This document shows positions 52,842-62,377 of a DNA stretch of 64,000 bases, one piece after another. Below the pieces are notes generated by a model. It was not told the DNA's origin and did not search any database. It saw only the letters and a list, made by a program, of their open reading frames with translations. How positions within the stretch are numbered: position 1 is the first letter of the stretch; each line of letters begins with the position of its first letter. Position numbers and translations under genes: made by a program. The stretch comes from Parerythrobacter aestuarii. Lineage in GTDB: Bacteria > Pseudomonadota > Alphaproteobacteria > Sphingomonadales > Sphingomonadaceae. Location: positions 1,488,001-1,552,000 of the forward strand of contig NZ_JARBWD010000001.1 in assembly GCF_030140925.1 (NCBI RefSeq). The letters are read 5' to 3'.

Positions 52842-53645
52842 CTAACCGCCGGTGAAATTGGGCGGGCGTTTTTCCATAAAGGCATCGACCGCTTCGGCGT
52901 GGTCGTCGGTCGTGTGGGCGAGCGCCTGGTAGGCAGCCGATAGCTCGAGAATATCCGACATGCGGCTGTGCTGCGCCTCGCGCAGGAGCCGCTTGGTGAG
53001 TCGCAGCGAGCGGGCCGGGTTGGCGGCGATGCGTTCCGCGATCTCCAGCGAGGCGTCGAGGAGTTCCGCATCGGGCACCACCCGGCTGACGAGGCCGAAG
53101 CCCTTCGCCTCTTCGGCCGAATAGCGATCCCCCGTAAGGAACATTTCAGCTGCCTGCGAATAACCGACCACGCGCTGCAGCGACCAGGCACCGCCATCGC
53201 CCGGGACAATCCCGACCTTGATGAAGCTGGCGGAGAATTTGGCGCTTTCTGCCGCCAAGCGAATATCGCACAGGCAGGCGAGGTCGCAGCCGAGGCCGAC
53301 GGCATGGCCATTGACCGCCGCGATCAGCGGGACCTCGCAATCCATGAAAGCGCGGGTTATGCGCTGGACCCCGCGGCGATAGTTGCTGCGGGTCTCATCG
53401 GGCTTGTCGCGCGGGCCGATCCCGCTCTTTTCCTTCATTGCCTTGATATTGCCGCCTGCGCTGAAGCCCTTGCCGGTACCGGTTAGGATGGCGCAGGAAA
53501 CGCCCGTGTCGTCCCCGATGGCGTGGAGTGCGGCGATCACATCCTCGCAATCCTCCTGCGTGCCAATGGCATTGAGCGTTTCCGGGCTGTTGAGCGTCAT
53601 GATCGCGACCTTGCCGCGTTCTTCCAGCTTTACGAAATCGCCCAT
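52842..53645 (-). CDS. Enoyl-CoA hydratase/isomerase (crotonase family)
   Basis: 267 residues. Seen: MTLNSPETLNAI, GTGKGFSAGGNIKAM (oxyanion hole), AVNGHAVGLGCDLACLCDIRLAA and VGIVPGDGGAWSLQRVVG. The GDGG... region has Asp where many hydratases have a second glutamate, so the precise reaction (hydration, isomerisation or other) is open. Good ribosome site (AAGGAGA). Divergent from the acyl-CoA dehydrogenase pair, with which it forms a beta-oxidation-type locus. Confidence 0.9.
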   Translation of the reverse strand: MGDFVKLEERGKVAIMTLNSPETLNAIGTQEDCEDVIAALHAIGDDTGVSCAILTGTGKGFSAGGNIKAMKEKSGIGPRDKPDETRSNYRRGVQRITRAFMDCEVPLIAAVNGHAVGLGCDLACLCDIRLAAESAKFSASFIKVGIVPGDGGAWSLQRVVGYSQAAEMFLTGDRYSAEEAKGFGLVSRVVPDAELLDASLEIAERIAANPARSLRLTKRLLREAQHSRMSDILELSAAYQALAHTTDDHAEAVDAFMEKRPPNFTGG

Positions 53646-53752
53646 ACTGTCTCTCCTTGTCGCTTTGCCGCTTCCCTAGCAGCACTTTTGTTGGTGACCA
53701 GATATTGCGACCAGAGCTTGCACCCACACGCGCTTTTGCGCATCAGGCGTGG

Positions 53753-54892
53753 GTGCAGACTTTTGTCATCCATCCCTTCGAAACGCCGCCCGATGCAATC
53801 GGCTGGCGCAAGCGGGTGCGCGCCACGGTGAGCGATTTCATTCGTCACCAGGCGCCCGAAAAGCTGGCCAATTGCTGGTCGGTCGCCGATCCGGAATGCT
53901 CGCGTGCGATGGGGCAGGCGGGGCTGGTCGGCATGCTGTGGCCGGAGCAGTATGGCGGGCATGAGCGCGACCCGCTGGAGCGCTACATCGTGCTGGAGGA
54001 AGTGCTGGCCGCCGGAGCGCCGGTCGGGGCGCACTGGATCGCCGACCGCCAGACCGGCCCGCTGCTGCTGCGTTATGGTACCGAGGCGCAGCGGGAGAAA
54101 TACCTGCCCGGCATGGCGGCGGGCGAGCTATACGCCTGCATAGGCCTGTCCGAACCCAATGCTGGCTCGGATCTTGCGGCAGTGCGCACGACCGCTCGCA
54201 AGACCGACAAGGGTTGGCTCATCAACGGGCAGAAGATCTGGACCAGCGGTGCGCATTATGCCCATGTCATGCTGGCTCTGGTCCGCAGCGAGGAAGGCAG
54301 CGAGCGGCAGCAGGGGCTGAGCCAGTTCCTGATCGATCTCGACACGCCCGGCATCACTATCCGCCCGATCATGGACATGTTCGGGACTGCCGAATTCAAC
54401 GAGGTCTTTTTTGAAGACGTTCTGGTCCCGCATGAGGCCTTGGTGGGGGTCGAGGGCGAGGGCTGGAAACAAGCCACCGCGGAGCTGGCGCTGGAGCGCT
54501 CGGGCCCCGAGCGCTATCTTTCCAGTCACGCCCTGCTGGCGGCGCTGATCAACGAGCTCAATCCCAGCTACCCGCCCGAGATTGTGGGCCTTGTCGGCAA
54601 GCTGTGGGCCGACATGTGGACCTTGCGGCAGATGTCGATGTCGGTCGCGGCCAAGCTGGCCAGCGGGCAGGACCCGACAGTGGAAGCGGCCATCGTCAAG
54701 GACCTGGGCAATAGCTACGAGCAGGAAATGCCGGTAGCAGTGCAGGCGGTGCTTGAATGCGACCTTGCGAACGACCGCCCAATCGAGCGGATACTTTCGC
54801 TATTGTTGCAAACCTCTCCGAGCTTTTCGCTGCGCGGCGGGACCAGGGAAATCATGCGCGGGATCATTGCCCGGGGGCTGGGCCTCAGATGA
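53753..54892 (+). CDS. Acyl-CoA dehydrogenase
   Basis: 379 residues from the GTG at 53753 (AGG upstream); the frame is open back to 53657 but the extra part does not look like the family. Seen: LWPEQYGGHERDPLERYIVLEE, ACIGLSEPNAGSDLAAVRTTA, WTSGAHYAHVMLALVR and a late SLRGGTREIMRGIIARGLGLR. FAD enzyme. The catalytic glutamate usual near the C-terminal region of this subfamily is not obvious in the ERSG segment. Overlaps the next gene by ATGA, so the two products probably form a heteromer, as in sterol-degradation-type dehydrogenases. Confidence 0.88.
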   Translation: MQTFVIHPFETPPDAIGWRKRVRATVSDFIRHQAPEKLANCWSVADPECSRAMGQAGLVGMLWPEQYGGHERDPLERYIVLEEVLAAGAPVGAHWIADRQTGPLLLRYGTEAQREKYLPGMAAGELYACIGLSEPNAGSDLAAVRTTARKTDKGWLINGQKIWTSGAHYAHVMLALVRSEEGSERQQGLSQFLIDLDTPGITIRPIMDMFGTAEFNEVFFEDVLVPHEALVGVEGEGWKQATAELALERSGPERYLSSHALLAALINELNPSYPPEIVGLVGKLWADMWTLRQMSMSVAAKLASGQDPTVEAAIVKDLGNSYEQEMPVAVQAVLECDLANDRPIERILSLLLQTSPSFSLRGGTREIMRGIIARGLGLR

Positions 54893-55848
54893 GCGAGAAC
54901 CAGGCCCAACTGGTCGAGATGGCCGAACGCCTGTTCGCTGAGCTGCGCGGACTGCCTTTCGAGCAGGCGTGGCCGCGCATCGAGGAGGCCGGGTTCGGGC
55001 TGATGATGATCCCCGAGGAAGACGGCGGATTCGGGGGCGATTTCCGTGACCTCGGCGCGGTCATGCGGCTCGCCGGGATGCATGCGCTGTCAGCGCCGCT
55101 GGGCGAACATATCCTAGCGCGGCATGTCCTGCACCAGGCCGGCGTCGAAGCACCCGACGGGATGCTGTCGCTGGCGGAAAAGCATGGCGCGCGGGTGCCG
55201 TGGGGCCGTTTTGCCGCCGGAGTGGTAGTCGAGCATGACGAGGCTGCGCTGCTCGTCAGCGGCGCGATCGAAGAAGGCAGCAATCCGGCTGGAGAGCCGC
55301 GCGATGGCCTGCGCTACGAGATTGATCAGGCTACGCCGCTCGGACCGGCGTATCCGTTGTTCGACTGGGTAGCCTGGCTGCGGGTGTGCCAGACCGCCGG
55401 AGCGCTCGATGCCGCGTTGGCGCTGGCGATCGAGCATTGCAGCCAGCGCACCCAGTTCGGGCGACCCTTGTCGAAATTCCAGGCCGTGCAGCAAAGTATT
55501 GCCCTGATCGCGTGCGAGGCAGCGGCGGTGAATTGCGCGGCGCAAGGCGCGGCACGGGCGCTCGACTATGGCGGCGCGCGGTTCGAAGTGGGGGCTGCCA
55601 AACTGCGCGCCAACCGGGCGATCGGCACGGGTACGGCGCTGGCGCACCAGGTCCACGGTGCCATCGGCTTCACCCGCGAATATCCGCTCAACGAGTTGAC
55701 CCGGCGCATGATGGGCTGGCGCAGCGAGGGTGGCACCGATGCCTACTGGAGCCTGTGGCTGGGCCGCCATGTCAGCATGATGCATTCGGTCGAGATGTGG
55801 GACCAGCTCACTCTGCGGTCCGATCTGATGAATCAAGACCTCATTTGA
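54889..55848 (+). CDS. Acyl-CoA dehydrogenase, second subunit type
   Basis: 319 residues, shorter than usual; starts at the ATG that overlaps the stop of the first dehydrogenase. Seen: FGLMMIPEEDGGFGGDFRDLGAVMRLAGMHALSAPLGE, RTQFGRPLSKFQAVQQSIALIA, and HGAIGFTREYPLNELTRRMM. The middle beta domain is reduced, which is typical of the small partner in alpha2beta2 acyl-CoA dehydrogenases. Substrate unknown. Confidence 0.88.
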   Translation: MSENQAQLVEMAERLFAELRGLPFEQAWPRIEEAGFGLMMIPEEDGGFGGDFRDLGAVMRLAGMHALSAPLGEHILARHVLHQAGVEAPDGMLSLAEKHGARVPWGRFAAGVVVEHDEAALLVSGAIEEGSNPAGEPRDGLRYEIDQATPLGPAYPLFDWVAWLRVCQTAGALDAALALAIEHCSQRTQFGRPLSKFQAVQQSIALIACEAAAVNCAAQGAARALDYGGARFEVGAAKLRANRAIGTGTALAHQVHGAIGFTREYPLNELTRRMMGWRSEGGTDAYWSLWLGRHVSMMHSVEMWDQLTLRSDLMNQDLI

Positions 55849-55915
55849 GGGCTGCATAGCTATCCATAGGCCCGGTGCCTTGCATGGTGCCTCCAAGCCG
55901 CTATGCCTGTGATCC

Positions 55916-56647
55916 ATGTTGCAGCGCAGCACTCTCCCGCCGCCTCCGCCGCTCGCCGAGCTGGAGCGGGCGGCGTTGTTCCTCGATTTCGACGGGACGC
56001 TGGTGGAGATTGCCGAAGGGCCGGATGCTATCAACGTGGGTGAGGGGCTGGGTGCCCGACTGGAAGCGCTGGCTGGCAGGTTGGGGGGACGGCTGGCGCT
56101 GGTTTCCGGGCGCAGCATCGACAATTTGACTCAGTTCCTCGGACAGCTCTCGCTGCATCTCGCCGGATCGCATGGCGGGCATGTGCAGTCGCATGATGGC
56201 GAGGAGTTGCAAGAGGCGGAGCCTTTGCCGCCGGCAATCGGCGAAAGCCTTGGCCAGTTCGCGCAGGCTCATGGCCTCCTCTACGAACGCAAGTCGCATG
56301 GAGCCGCGCTGCATTATCGCGGCAAACCCGATCTCGAAGGGGAAGCGCATCGTTTCGCGGGCGAGCTGGCGGAGGAGCATGGCCTCGCCACCAAGTCCGG
56401 CAAATGCGTGATCGAGCTCGTCCGGCCGGGTGCCGACAAGGGGGGAGCGGTGCGATTGCTGATGGAGCGGAATCCTTTTGCGGGCACGACGCCGATCTTC
56501 ATTGGCGACGATGTGACTGATGAAGACGGCTTTGCCGCCTGCCATGCGCTTGGCGGGTTCGGTATCCTGGTTGGCGACCGCCCTGAAACCGCTGCCCGCT
56601 ACCAACTCTCCACCGTGAAAGACGTTCATGCATGGCTGAACCTGTGA
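55916..56647 (+). CDS. otsB: Trehalose-6-phosphate phosphatase
   Basis: 243 residues, HAD phosphatase. Seen: LFLDFDGTLVEIAEGPDAI with the two catalytic aspartates, LALVSGRSIDNL, GSHGGH, VRPGADKGGA and FIGDDVTDEDGF. Makes trehalose from its 6-phosphate. Overlaps the GH15 gene by 16 bases; otsA follows. Together they form the osmoprotectant block common in sphingomonads. Confidence 0.94.
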   Translation: MLQRSTLPPPPPLAELERAALFLDFDGTLVEIAEGPDAINVGEGLGARLEALAGRLGGRLALVSGRSIDNLTQFLGQLSLHLAGSHGGHVQSHDGEELQEAEPLPPAIGESLGQFAQAHGLLYERKSHGAALHYRGKPDLEGEAHRFAGELAEEHGLATKSGKCVIELVRPGADKGGAVRLLMERNPFAGTTPIFIGDDVTDEDGFAACHALGGFGILVGDRPETAARYQLSTVKDVHAWLNL

Positions 56648-58443
56648 CTGCAGACCTTGAACTTTGGCCTATCGGCAATTGCCAGGTCTCAGGCTTGATC
56701 GACCGCACTGGGGCGCTGGTGTGGGGCTGTGTCCCCCGGGTCGATGGCGATCCGGTGTTCTGTGCACTGCTCAATGGCGATACACGAGACAAGGGCATCT
56801 GGCGCTTCGAGCTGGAGGGGCAGGTCTCCGCCAGCCAGCACTACATCCGCAACACGCCGATCCTGATCACCCGGCTGGAGGCCGAAGACGGCAGCGTGGT
56901 GGAGGTGCTCGACTTCTGTCCGCGCTATGAAGGCAAGGGGCGGATGTACCGCCCGGTCGCCTTCGGCCGGATCGTGCGCCCGATTGCCGGCAATCCGCGC
57001 ATCAAGGTCGTGCTGCGGCCTATGAAGAACTACGGCGCGCAGACGGTCGAGACGACCAACGGCACCAACCATATTCGCTACCTAGTCGGACCACAGGCAT
57101 TGCGGCTCAGCACCGATGCGCCAGTCGGCTATGTGCTCGAACAGCGTACATTCCGGGTCGAGGACGATTTGCATTTCTTCCTCGGGCCGGACGAACCATT
57201 TGTCGGGAACCTGCGCGAAGAAATCCGGCGGATGGAGCAATCGACCCGCAAGTACTGGCAGCAATGGGTGCGCGGGCTCGCCACCCCGTTCGAATGGCAG
57301 GACGAGGTCATCCGCTGCGCCATTGTGCTCAAGCTGTGCCAACATGAGGAAACCGGGGCCATTGTCGCTGCGCTGACGACCTCGATCCCCGAGGCCGCGC
57401 ATTCGGAGCGCAACTGGGACTACCGCTACTGCTGGATTCGCGATTCCTATTACACCGTGCAGGCGCTCAACCGGCTGGGTGCGCTGGATGTGCTCGAGAA
57501 ATACCTCGGCTACCTCAGGAATATCGTCGACGGTGCCAAGGGCGGGCAGATCCAGCCGCTCTATTCGGTGATGGGCGAAAGCGAGCTTGATGAGCTCACT
57601 GCCGCACATCTTGCCGGCTATCGCGGCATGGGCCCGGTGCGGCGCGGGAATGCCGCCTACAAGCAGGTGCAGCACGATTGCTACGGCCAGATCGTGTTGC
57701 CCACTGTGCAGGGCTTTATCGATCGGCGCTTGCTGCGGATTGCCGACGATCGCGATTTCGAAAGCCTCGAACAGGTCGGCGAAATGGCGTGGCAGATGCA
57801 CGACCAGCCCGACGCCGGGCTATGGGAATTCCGCACGCGGCAGGAAGTACACACCTATTCCGCTGTAATGAGTTGGGCGGCTTGCGATCGATTGGCCGGG
57901 ACCGCCGAACGCCTCGGCAAGCCAGAACGCGCCAAGCTGTGGCGCGAACGGGCCGATGCCATCAGGGCGAAGATCGAGACCGAAGCCTGGGTCGAAGGCG
58001 ACGGGAATGGCAGTACGGGACACTACAAGGCCAGCTTCCAAACCGATTATCTCGATGCCAGCCTGCTGCAGATGATCGACCTGCGCTTCCTGCAACCCAG
58101 CGATCCGCGCTTCCAGTCGACCTTCGCTGCTATCGAAAAGGAACTGCGCCGCGGCGAGCACATGCTGCGCTATGCAACGGAAGACGATTTCGGTGCGCCG
58201 GAGACTGCTTTCAACGTCTGCACTTTCTGGCTTATCGAAGCCTTGCACCTGGCTGGTCGCAGCGAGGAAGCGCGCGGATTGTTCTGCACCATGCTCCAGC
58301 ATCGCACCGGTTCGGGCATGCTCAGCGAGGATCTCGATTGGGAGAGCGGCGAGCTATGGGGGAACTTCCCGCAGACCTACTCGCTGGTAGGCATAATCAA
58401 CTGTGCCGGGCTGCTGTCCCGACCCTGGAGCGAAGTGAGGTGA
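56632..58443 (+). CDS. Glycoside hydrolase family 15 (glucoamylase/trehalase-like) protein
   Basis: 603 residues. Seen: an N-terminal beta domain (PIGNCQVSGLIDRTGALVWGC), NWDYRYCWIRDSYYTVQAL (catalytic-domain start with WIRD), and a late GSGMLSEDLDWESGELWGNFPQTYSLVG, which holds the catalytic base region. Sits between otsB and otsA. In such operons the protein is often a trehalase or glucoamylase that balances trehalose level; the sequence alone does not decide. Confidence 0.9.
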   Translation: MAEPVTADLELWPIGNCQVSGLIDRTGALVWGCVPRVDGDPVFCALLNGDTRDKGIWRFELEGQVSASQHYIRNTPILITRLEAEDGSVVEVLDFCPRYEGKGRMYRPVAFGRIVRPIAGNPRIKVVLRPMKNYGAQTVETTNGTNHIRYLVGPQALRLSTDAPVGYVLEQRTFRVEDDLHFFLGPDEPFVGNLREEIRRMEQSTRKYWQQWVRGLATPFEWQDEVIRCAIVLKLCQHEETGAIVAALTTSIPEAAHSERNWDYRYCWIRDSYYTVQALNRLGALDVLEKYLGYLRNIVDGAKGGQIQPLYSVMGESELDELTAAHLAGYRGMGPVRRGNAAYKQVQHDCYGQIVLPTVQGFIDRRLLRIADDRDFESLEQVGEMAWQMHDQPDAGLWEFRTRQEVHTYSAVMSWAACDRLAGTAERLGKPERAKLWRERADAIRAKIETEAWVEGDGNGSTGHYKASFQTDYLDASLLQMIDLRFLQPSDPRFQSTFAAIEKELRRGEHMLRYATEDDFGAPETAFNVCTFWLIEALHLAGRSEEARGLFCTMLQHRTGSGMLSEDLDWESGELWGNFPQTYSLVGIINCAGLLSRPWSEVR

Positions 58444-58449
58444 TATGAG

Positions 58450-59826
58450 GTGAGCCGGCTGGTCGTCATTTCGAACCGTGTTGCGGTGCCCAAGGCCCGC
58501 GGTGCGGCGGGTGCGCAAGGCGGGCTGGCAGGTGCGCTCAACTCGGCGCTGAAGAAATTCGGCGGCATCTGGTTCGGCTGGTCAGGCCAGGAAAGCGAGG
58601 ATCGCACCGGCAATATCAACCTCCAGCGCAACGATGGCGTGACCACTGCAACCATCGACCTCTCGACCCGCGACGTGGACGAATATTACAATGGTTACGC
58701 CAATTCCACGCTGTGGCCACTGTTTCACTATCGGCTCGATCTCACAGAATACGAACGCGAAACCGGCAAGGGCTACGAGCGCGTCAACGAACGCTTCGCC
58801 GAATGTGTCGAAGCGCTGATCGAGCAGGATGACCTCGTCTGGGTCCACGACTACCACCTGATCCCGCTGGGCGAACGCTTGCGGGCGAGGGGCCTCAAGA
58901 ACCGGATCGGCTTCTTCCTCCACATCCCGTGGCCGCCGACCCGGCTGTTCGTCTCGCTGCCATTCCACGAGCGGCTGGTGAAGACGATGCTGCATTACGA
59001 CGTGATCGGTTTCCAGACCCAGGAATGGCTGGAGAGTTTCCTGCATTATTGCGCCAAGGAGCTGGGTGCCGAGGTCAACGAAGCGACTGGCGAAGTTACC
59101 CATGAAGGGCGCACAGTGCTGGCGAAGGCCTATCCCATCGGTATCGACTGGGATCACTTCCAAGCCCAGGGCGAAACCGGCGAAGCGCGACAGGGCGCGC
59201 AGCGGCTGCTTGCCTCGACCCGGCATCGTACGGCCATGATCGGGGTCGACAGGCTCGACTATTCCAAGGGATTGCCGGAGCGGATCGACGGGATCGGGCG
59301 CTTCTTCGACCAGAATCCGGAGCGCGTGCGTGACCTGGTCTATATCCAGATAGCCCCACCGAGCCGCGAGGACGTCGAAAGCTATCAGAAAATCCGCAAC
59401 ACGCTCGAGCAAAAGACCGGCCAGATCAACGGTGCCCGCAGCGAAGTCGATATTGTCCCGATCCGCTATGTCAACAAGGGCTACAGCCACGCTGAGCTGT
59501 ACGGATTCTTCCGTGCGGCCAAGATCGGGATGGTCACGCCGCTTCGCGACGGCATGAACCTGGTCGCGAAGGAATATGTTGCGGCGCAAGACCCGGACGA
59601 TCCCGGCGTGCTGATCCTCTCACGCTTTGCAGGGGCGGCGGCGCAGATGCCGGATGCTGTGTTGGTCAACCCGCACAGTCCGGATGATCTCAGCCATGCG
59701 ATCAAGACCGCGCTCGACATGCCGCTGGAGGAGCGCAAGCGGCGGTATCAGGCCATGATCGGCACAGTCCGCGACGACAATGTGCAGGAGTGGACAGCCA
59801 GCTTCATTGGCGACCTGAAGGGCTAG
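58450..59826 (+). CDS. otsA: Alpha,alpha-trehalose-phosphate synthase, UDP-forming
   Basis: 458 residues, GT20. Seen: LVVISNRVAVP, GGLAGALNSAL (UDP-glucose loop), LVWVHDYHLIPLGERLR, GFFLHIPWPP, IGVDRLDYSKGLPERI and TPLRDGMNLVAKEYVA. Starts at a GTG seven bases after the GH15 stop. Joins UDP-glucose and glucose 6-phosphate; OtsB completes the pathway. Confidence 0.96.
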   Translation: MSRLVVISNRVAVPKARGAAGAQGGLAGALNSALKKFGGIWFGWSGQESEDRTGNINLQRNDGVTTATIDLSTRDVDEYYNGYANSTLWPLFHYRLDLTEYERETGKGYERVNERFAECVEALIEQDDLVWVHDYHLIPLGERLRARGLKNRIGFFLHIPWPPTRLFVSLPFHERLVKTMLHYDVIGFQTQEWLESFLHYCAKELGAEVNEATGEVTHEGRTVLAKAYPIGIDWDHFQAQGETGEARQGAQRLLASTRHRTAMIGVDRLDYSKGLPERIDGIGRFFDQNPERVRDLVYIQIAPPSREDVESYQKIRNTLEQKTGQINGARSEVDIVPIRYVNKGYSHAELYGFFRAAKIGMVTPLRDGMNLVAKEYVAAQDPDDPGVLILSRFAGAAAQMPDAVLVNPHSPDDLSHAIKTALDMPLEERKRRYQAMIGTVRDDNVQEWTASFIGDLKG

Positions 59827-59830
59827 GGCC

Positions 59831-60298
59831 TCACACAAAACGCCGCGTTGGGATATGCGGTTGGTTCTCCGCTCGTATGCCGTTGGATTGGGCCAGAAAC
59901 TCACGCAGGTCGCGATGCTTGGGGCCTTCGGCTCGCGCTGCCAGCACCTGGCGGATCTTGAGCAGCATGAACTTCTGGTCGAACGGCTTGCGAATATAGT
60001 CCTGCGCTCCGTTGTAGCGTGCCTGCTCTTCGTCGCTCGCGCCGCTCATGGCGGTAAACATGATCACCGGCAGGTCGTAAAGGCTTGGGGAAGCGCGGAT
60101 TTGGCGCAGCACTTGCGCTCCGGACATGCCCGGCATGTCCTGGTCGAGCAGAACCAGGTCAGGTCGCTTCCAGTTTAGAAGTTCAAGCGCCTTCTTCCCG
60201 TCTGTGACCCAACCACAGGCGTGGCCGCCTGAAATCAGGATTTCCGCCGCCAGCTCGGCAATCAGCTCGTCATCGTCGACTATCAGGATATGCGCCAT
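59831..60298 (-). CDS. Single-domain response regulator (CheY-like receiver)
   Basis: 155 residues. Seen: LIVDDDELIAELAAEIL with the acidic pocket, LVLLDQDMPG with the phospho-accepting aspartate in the DQDMPG turn, VIMFTAMS with the threonine and YIRKPFD with the lysine. No output domain; the last 35 residues are basic and disordered-looking. Strong ribosome site (AAGGAG). Convergent with otsA, four bases apart. No histidine kinase is nearby. Confidence 0.92.
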   Translation of the reverse strand: MAHILIVDDDELIAELAAEILISGGHACGWVTDGKKALELLNWKRPDLVLLDQDMPGMSGAQVLRQIRASPSLYDLPVIMFTAMSGASDEEQARYNGAQDYIRKPFDQKFMLLKIRQVLAARAEGPKHRDLREFLAQSNGIRAENQPHIPTRRFV

Positions 60299-60447
60299 GG
60301 GCCCCGGCTCCTTGGGATTTGGTCATGCCGCGAGGATAGGCGGGAGTATGGCAAGCATCCGGAAACCGTACCCTAGGGATTTGTCCTGATAGGCGCAGAC
60401 ACAGCGGTGCTTGTGTCATCCGGATTCGTCATGCCAAGGCAGCGCGC

Positions 60448-61227
60448 ATGAAATCCGATCGCGTCCTACCGCTCGAGCATGTCCACAATTTCCGCGACTA
60501 TGGTGGCTATGCCATCCCCGGCGGAGGCCGTGTGAAGCGCGGGCTGCTGTTTCGTTCAGGCCACCACGCCGAAGCCAGCGAGGCAGACCTTCAGGCGATG
60601 GACGCGCTGGCGCTGGCGCATGTCGTCGATTTGCGCGGGAATGGAGAGCGGGCGGGGCAGCCGGTCAATCTGCCCGGCGGCTTCTCAGGTGAGCTGCTCT
60701 ATTTCGATGGCGAGACAGCCGGGCTCGGCCATCACATGGAAGCGGTGGAAGGTGCCATGACGGCAGAGGATGCCCGCCAGGCGATGGAAAGGCTCTATTC
60801 GGCGCTACCGACGCGCACAAACCTGTTGTGGATCATGCGGCGGTATTTCGATGCCTTGGCGAAGGGGGAAGGGGCGAGCCTGGTTCATTGCCATGCGGGC
60901 AAAGACCGCACCGGCATGGCGGTTGACCTGTTGCATCAAGCATTGGGCGTTCACCCCGACGATGCGATGGAGGACTTCCTTCTCACCAACAAGGTGGGCG
61001 ACCAGGAAGCCCGCATCGCGCAAAGTGCCCCGACCATCCGCGCCCGCTACGGTGATGTCGATGATGAGACCGTACGCGTGGTGATGGGCGTCGATGAGCG
61101 TTACCTGCTGGCCGCGCGCAAGGCGTTGACGGAACAATACGGTTCGGTCGAGACGTTCCTTGAAGAGGCGCTCGGGGTGGACGAAGCAAAGCGAGCCGCG
61201 CTGCGCTTGCATCTGGTGGAAAGCTGA
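60448..61227 (+). CDS. Tyrosine/dual-specificity phosphatase family protein
   Basis: 259 residues. Seen: the N-terminal HNFRDYGGYAIPGGGRVKRGLLFRSGHH that is typical of the bacterial tyrosine phosphatase (PTP-like, DUF-type) group, VVDLRGNGER, and the active-site loop HCHAGKDRTGMAVDLL with the cysteine and arginine of CX5R. Function likely dephosphorylation of a protein or phosphoinositide-like substrate; not resolvable. Upstream of trxB by about 85 bases. Confidence 0.88.
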   Translation: MKSDRVLPLEHVHNFRDYGGYAIPGGGRVKRGLLFRSGHHAEASEADLQAMDALALAHVVDLRGNGERAGQPVNLPGGFSGELLYFDGETAGLGHHMEAVEGAMTAEDARQAMERLYSALPTRTNLLWIMRRYFDALAKGEGASLVHCHAGKDRTGMAVDLLHQALGVHPDDAMEDFLLTNKVGDQEARIAQSAPTIRARYGDVDDETVRVVMGVDERYLLAARKALTEQYGSVETFLEEALGVDEAKRAALRLHLVES

Positions 61228-61313
61228 CCACATCGGCTGGACGGGCGCCGCGCCCCGTCGCAAAGGAACTTCTTTCGCGGGCAACCGCTCCGCGCGCTGA
61301 CAGGACACTGACA

Positions 61314-62279
61314 ATGGCTACCCACCGTACCAAGATGCTCATCATCGGCTCCGGCCCGGCCGGATATTCAGCCGCCATTTACGGCGCGCGGGCGATGATG
61401 GAACCGATCGTGGTGCAGGGCATCCAGCCCGGCGGGCAGCTGACCATCACCACCGATGTCGAGAACTATCCCGGCTTCGCTGACGTGATCCAGGGCCCGT
61501 GGCTGATGGAGCAGATGCAGAAGCAGGCCGAACATGTCGGCACGAAGATGATGTGGGATACCATCGTAGAAGTCGATATTGCCGGGGGCTCGCCCTTCCG
61601 CGCTGTTGGCGACAGCGGTGATGAGTATATCGGAGATGTGCTTGTCATTGCGACCGGAGCGCAGGCCAAATGGCTGGGCGTGCCGGGCGAACAGGAACTG
61701 GGCGGCAAGGGTGTGAGCGCTTGCGCCACCTGCGACGGGTTCTTCTATCGTGGCAAGAAGGTCGCAGTGATCGGCGGTGGGAATACCGCAGTCGAAGAGG
61801 CACTGTACCTGACCAATCACTCCGACGACGTGACGCTGATCCACCGGCGCGACGAGTTGCGCAGCGAAAAGATCCTGCAGGAACGGCTGTTCAAGAACCC
61901 CAAGATCTCGACGCTCTGGAACAAGACCGTCGAGAGGTTCGAAGCAGGCGAGAACGGCACTCTGGGCCATCTCGTGCTCAAAGACACCCAGACGGGTGAG
62001 GCCTCGACCCTGGAAGTCGATGGTGCCTTCGTTGCGATTGGTCACGCGCCGGCAACCGAATTGTTCAAGGGCAAGCTGCCGATGGACGAAGGCGGCTACC
62101 TGCTGACCGAACCGGGCTCACCGAAGACAGAGGTTCCGGGCGTCTTTGCGGCCGGCGATGTGACCGACCACACCTATCGCCAGGCCGTCACGGCAGCGGG
62201 TATGGGTTGCATGGCTGCGCTCGATGCCGAGCGATTCCTCGCCACGCTCGAGTTCGCTGAGGCTGAAGCGGCGGAATAG
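61314..62279 (+). CDS. trxB: Thioredoxin-disulfide reductase
   Basis: 321 residues, FAD and NADPH enzyme. Seen: IIGSGPAGYSAAIYGARA (FAD), GGQLTITTDVENYPGF, the redox pair in SACATCDGFFYRG, VIGGGNTAVEEALYL (NADPH) and VFAAGDVTDHTYRQAVTAAGMGC. Standard length. Followed by two hairpins that can end transcription. Confidence 0.96.
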   Translation: MATHRTKMLIIGSGPAGYSAAIYGARAMMEPIVVQGIQPGGQLTITTDVENYPGFADVIQGPWLMEQMQKQAEHVGTKMMWDTIVEVDIAGGSPFRAVGDSGDEYIGDVLVIATGAQAKWLGVPGEQELGGKGVSACATCDGFFYRGKKVAVIGGGNTAVEEALYLTNHSDDVTLIHRRDELRSEKILQERLFKNPKISTLWNKTVERFEAGENGTLGHLVLKDTQTGEASTLEVDGAFVAIGHAPATELFKGKLPMDEGGYLLTEPGSPKTEVPGVFAAGDVTDHTYRQAVTAAGMGCMAALDAERFLATLEFAEAEAAE

Positions 62280-62292
62280 CCCCAAGGATTCA

Positions 62293-62312
62293 GCCCCAGC
62301 GTAGGCTGGGGC
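62293..62312. repeat. Palindromic hairpin, 8-bp stem with 4-base loop
   Basis: GCCCCAGC-GTAG-GCTGGGGC directly after the trxB stop at 62279 and before the convergent MAPEG stop. It resembles the short GGGA/CCCAGC palindromes scattered between genes in sphingomonads. Possible bidirectional terminator, though no T-run follows. Confidence 0.6.
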
Positions 62313-62346
62313 CTCCTGAAACTAATGTGCAGCCAGTTTGTGGGCG

Positions 62347-62366
62347 GTCCCAGCCTGCGCTGGGAC
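62347..62366. repeat. Second palindromic hairpin, 8-bp stem with 4-base loop
   Basis: GTCCCAGC-CTGC-GCTGGGAC, 34 bases after the first hairpin and of the same CCCAGC/GCTGGG type. The two together fill most of the 98-base gap between the convergent trxB and MAPEG genes, as paired copies of a short intergenic repeat would. Confidence 0.6.
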
Positions 62367-62377
62367 ACACCGCAACG

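Noticed and set aside
52842..55848. Crotonase and acyl-CoA dehydrogenases as feeders of the acyl chain for the cluster
   Set aside because: They are over 15 kb from the PKS, beyond the DUF11 operon, in the high-GC part with ordinary metabolic genes; nothing ties them to the pathway.
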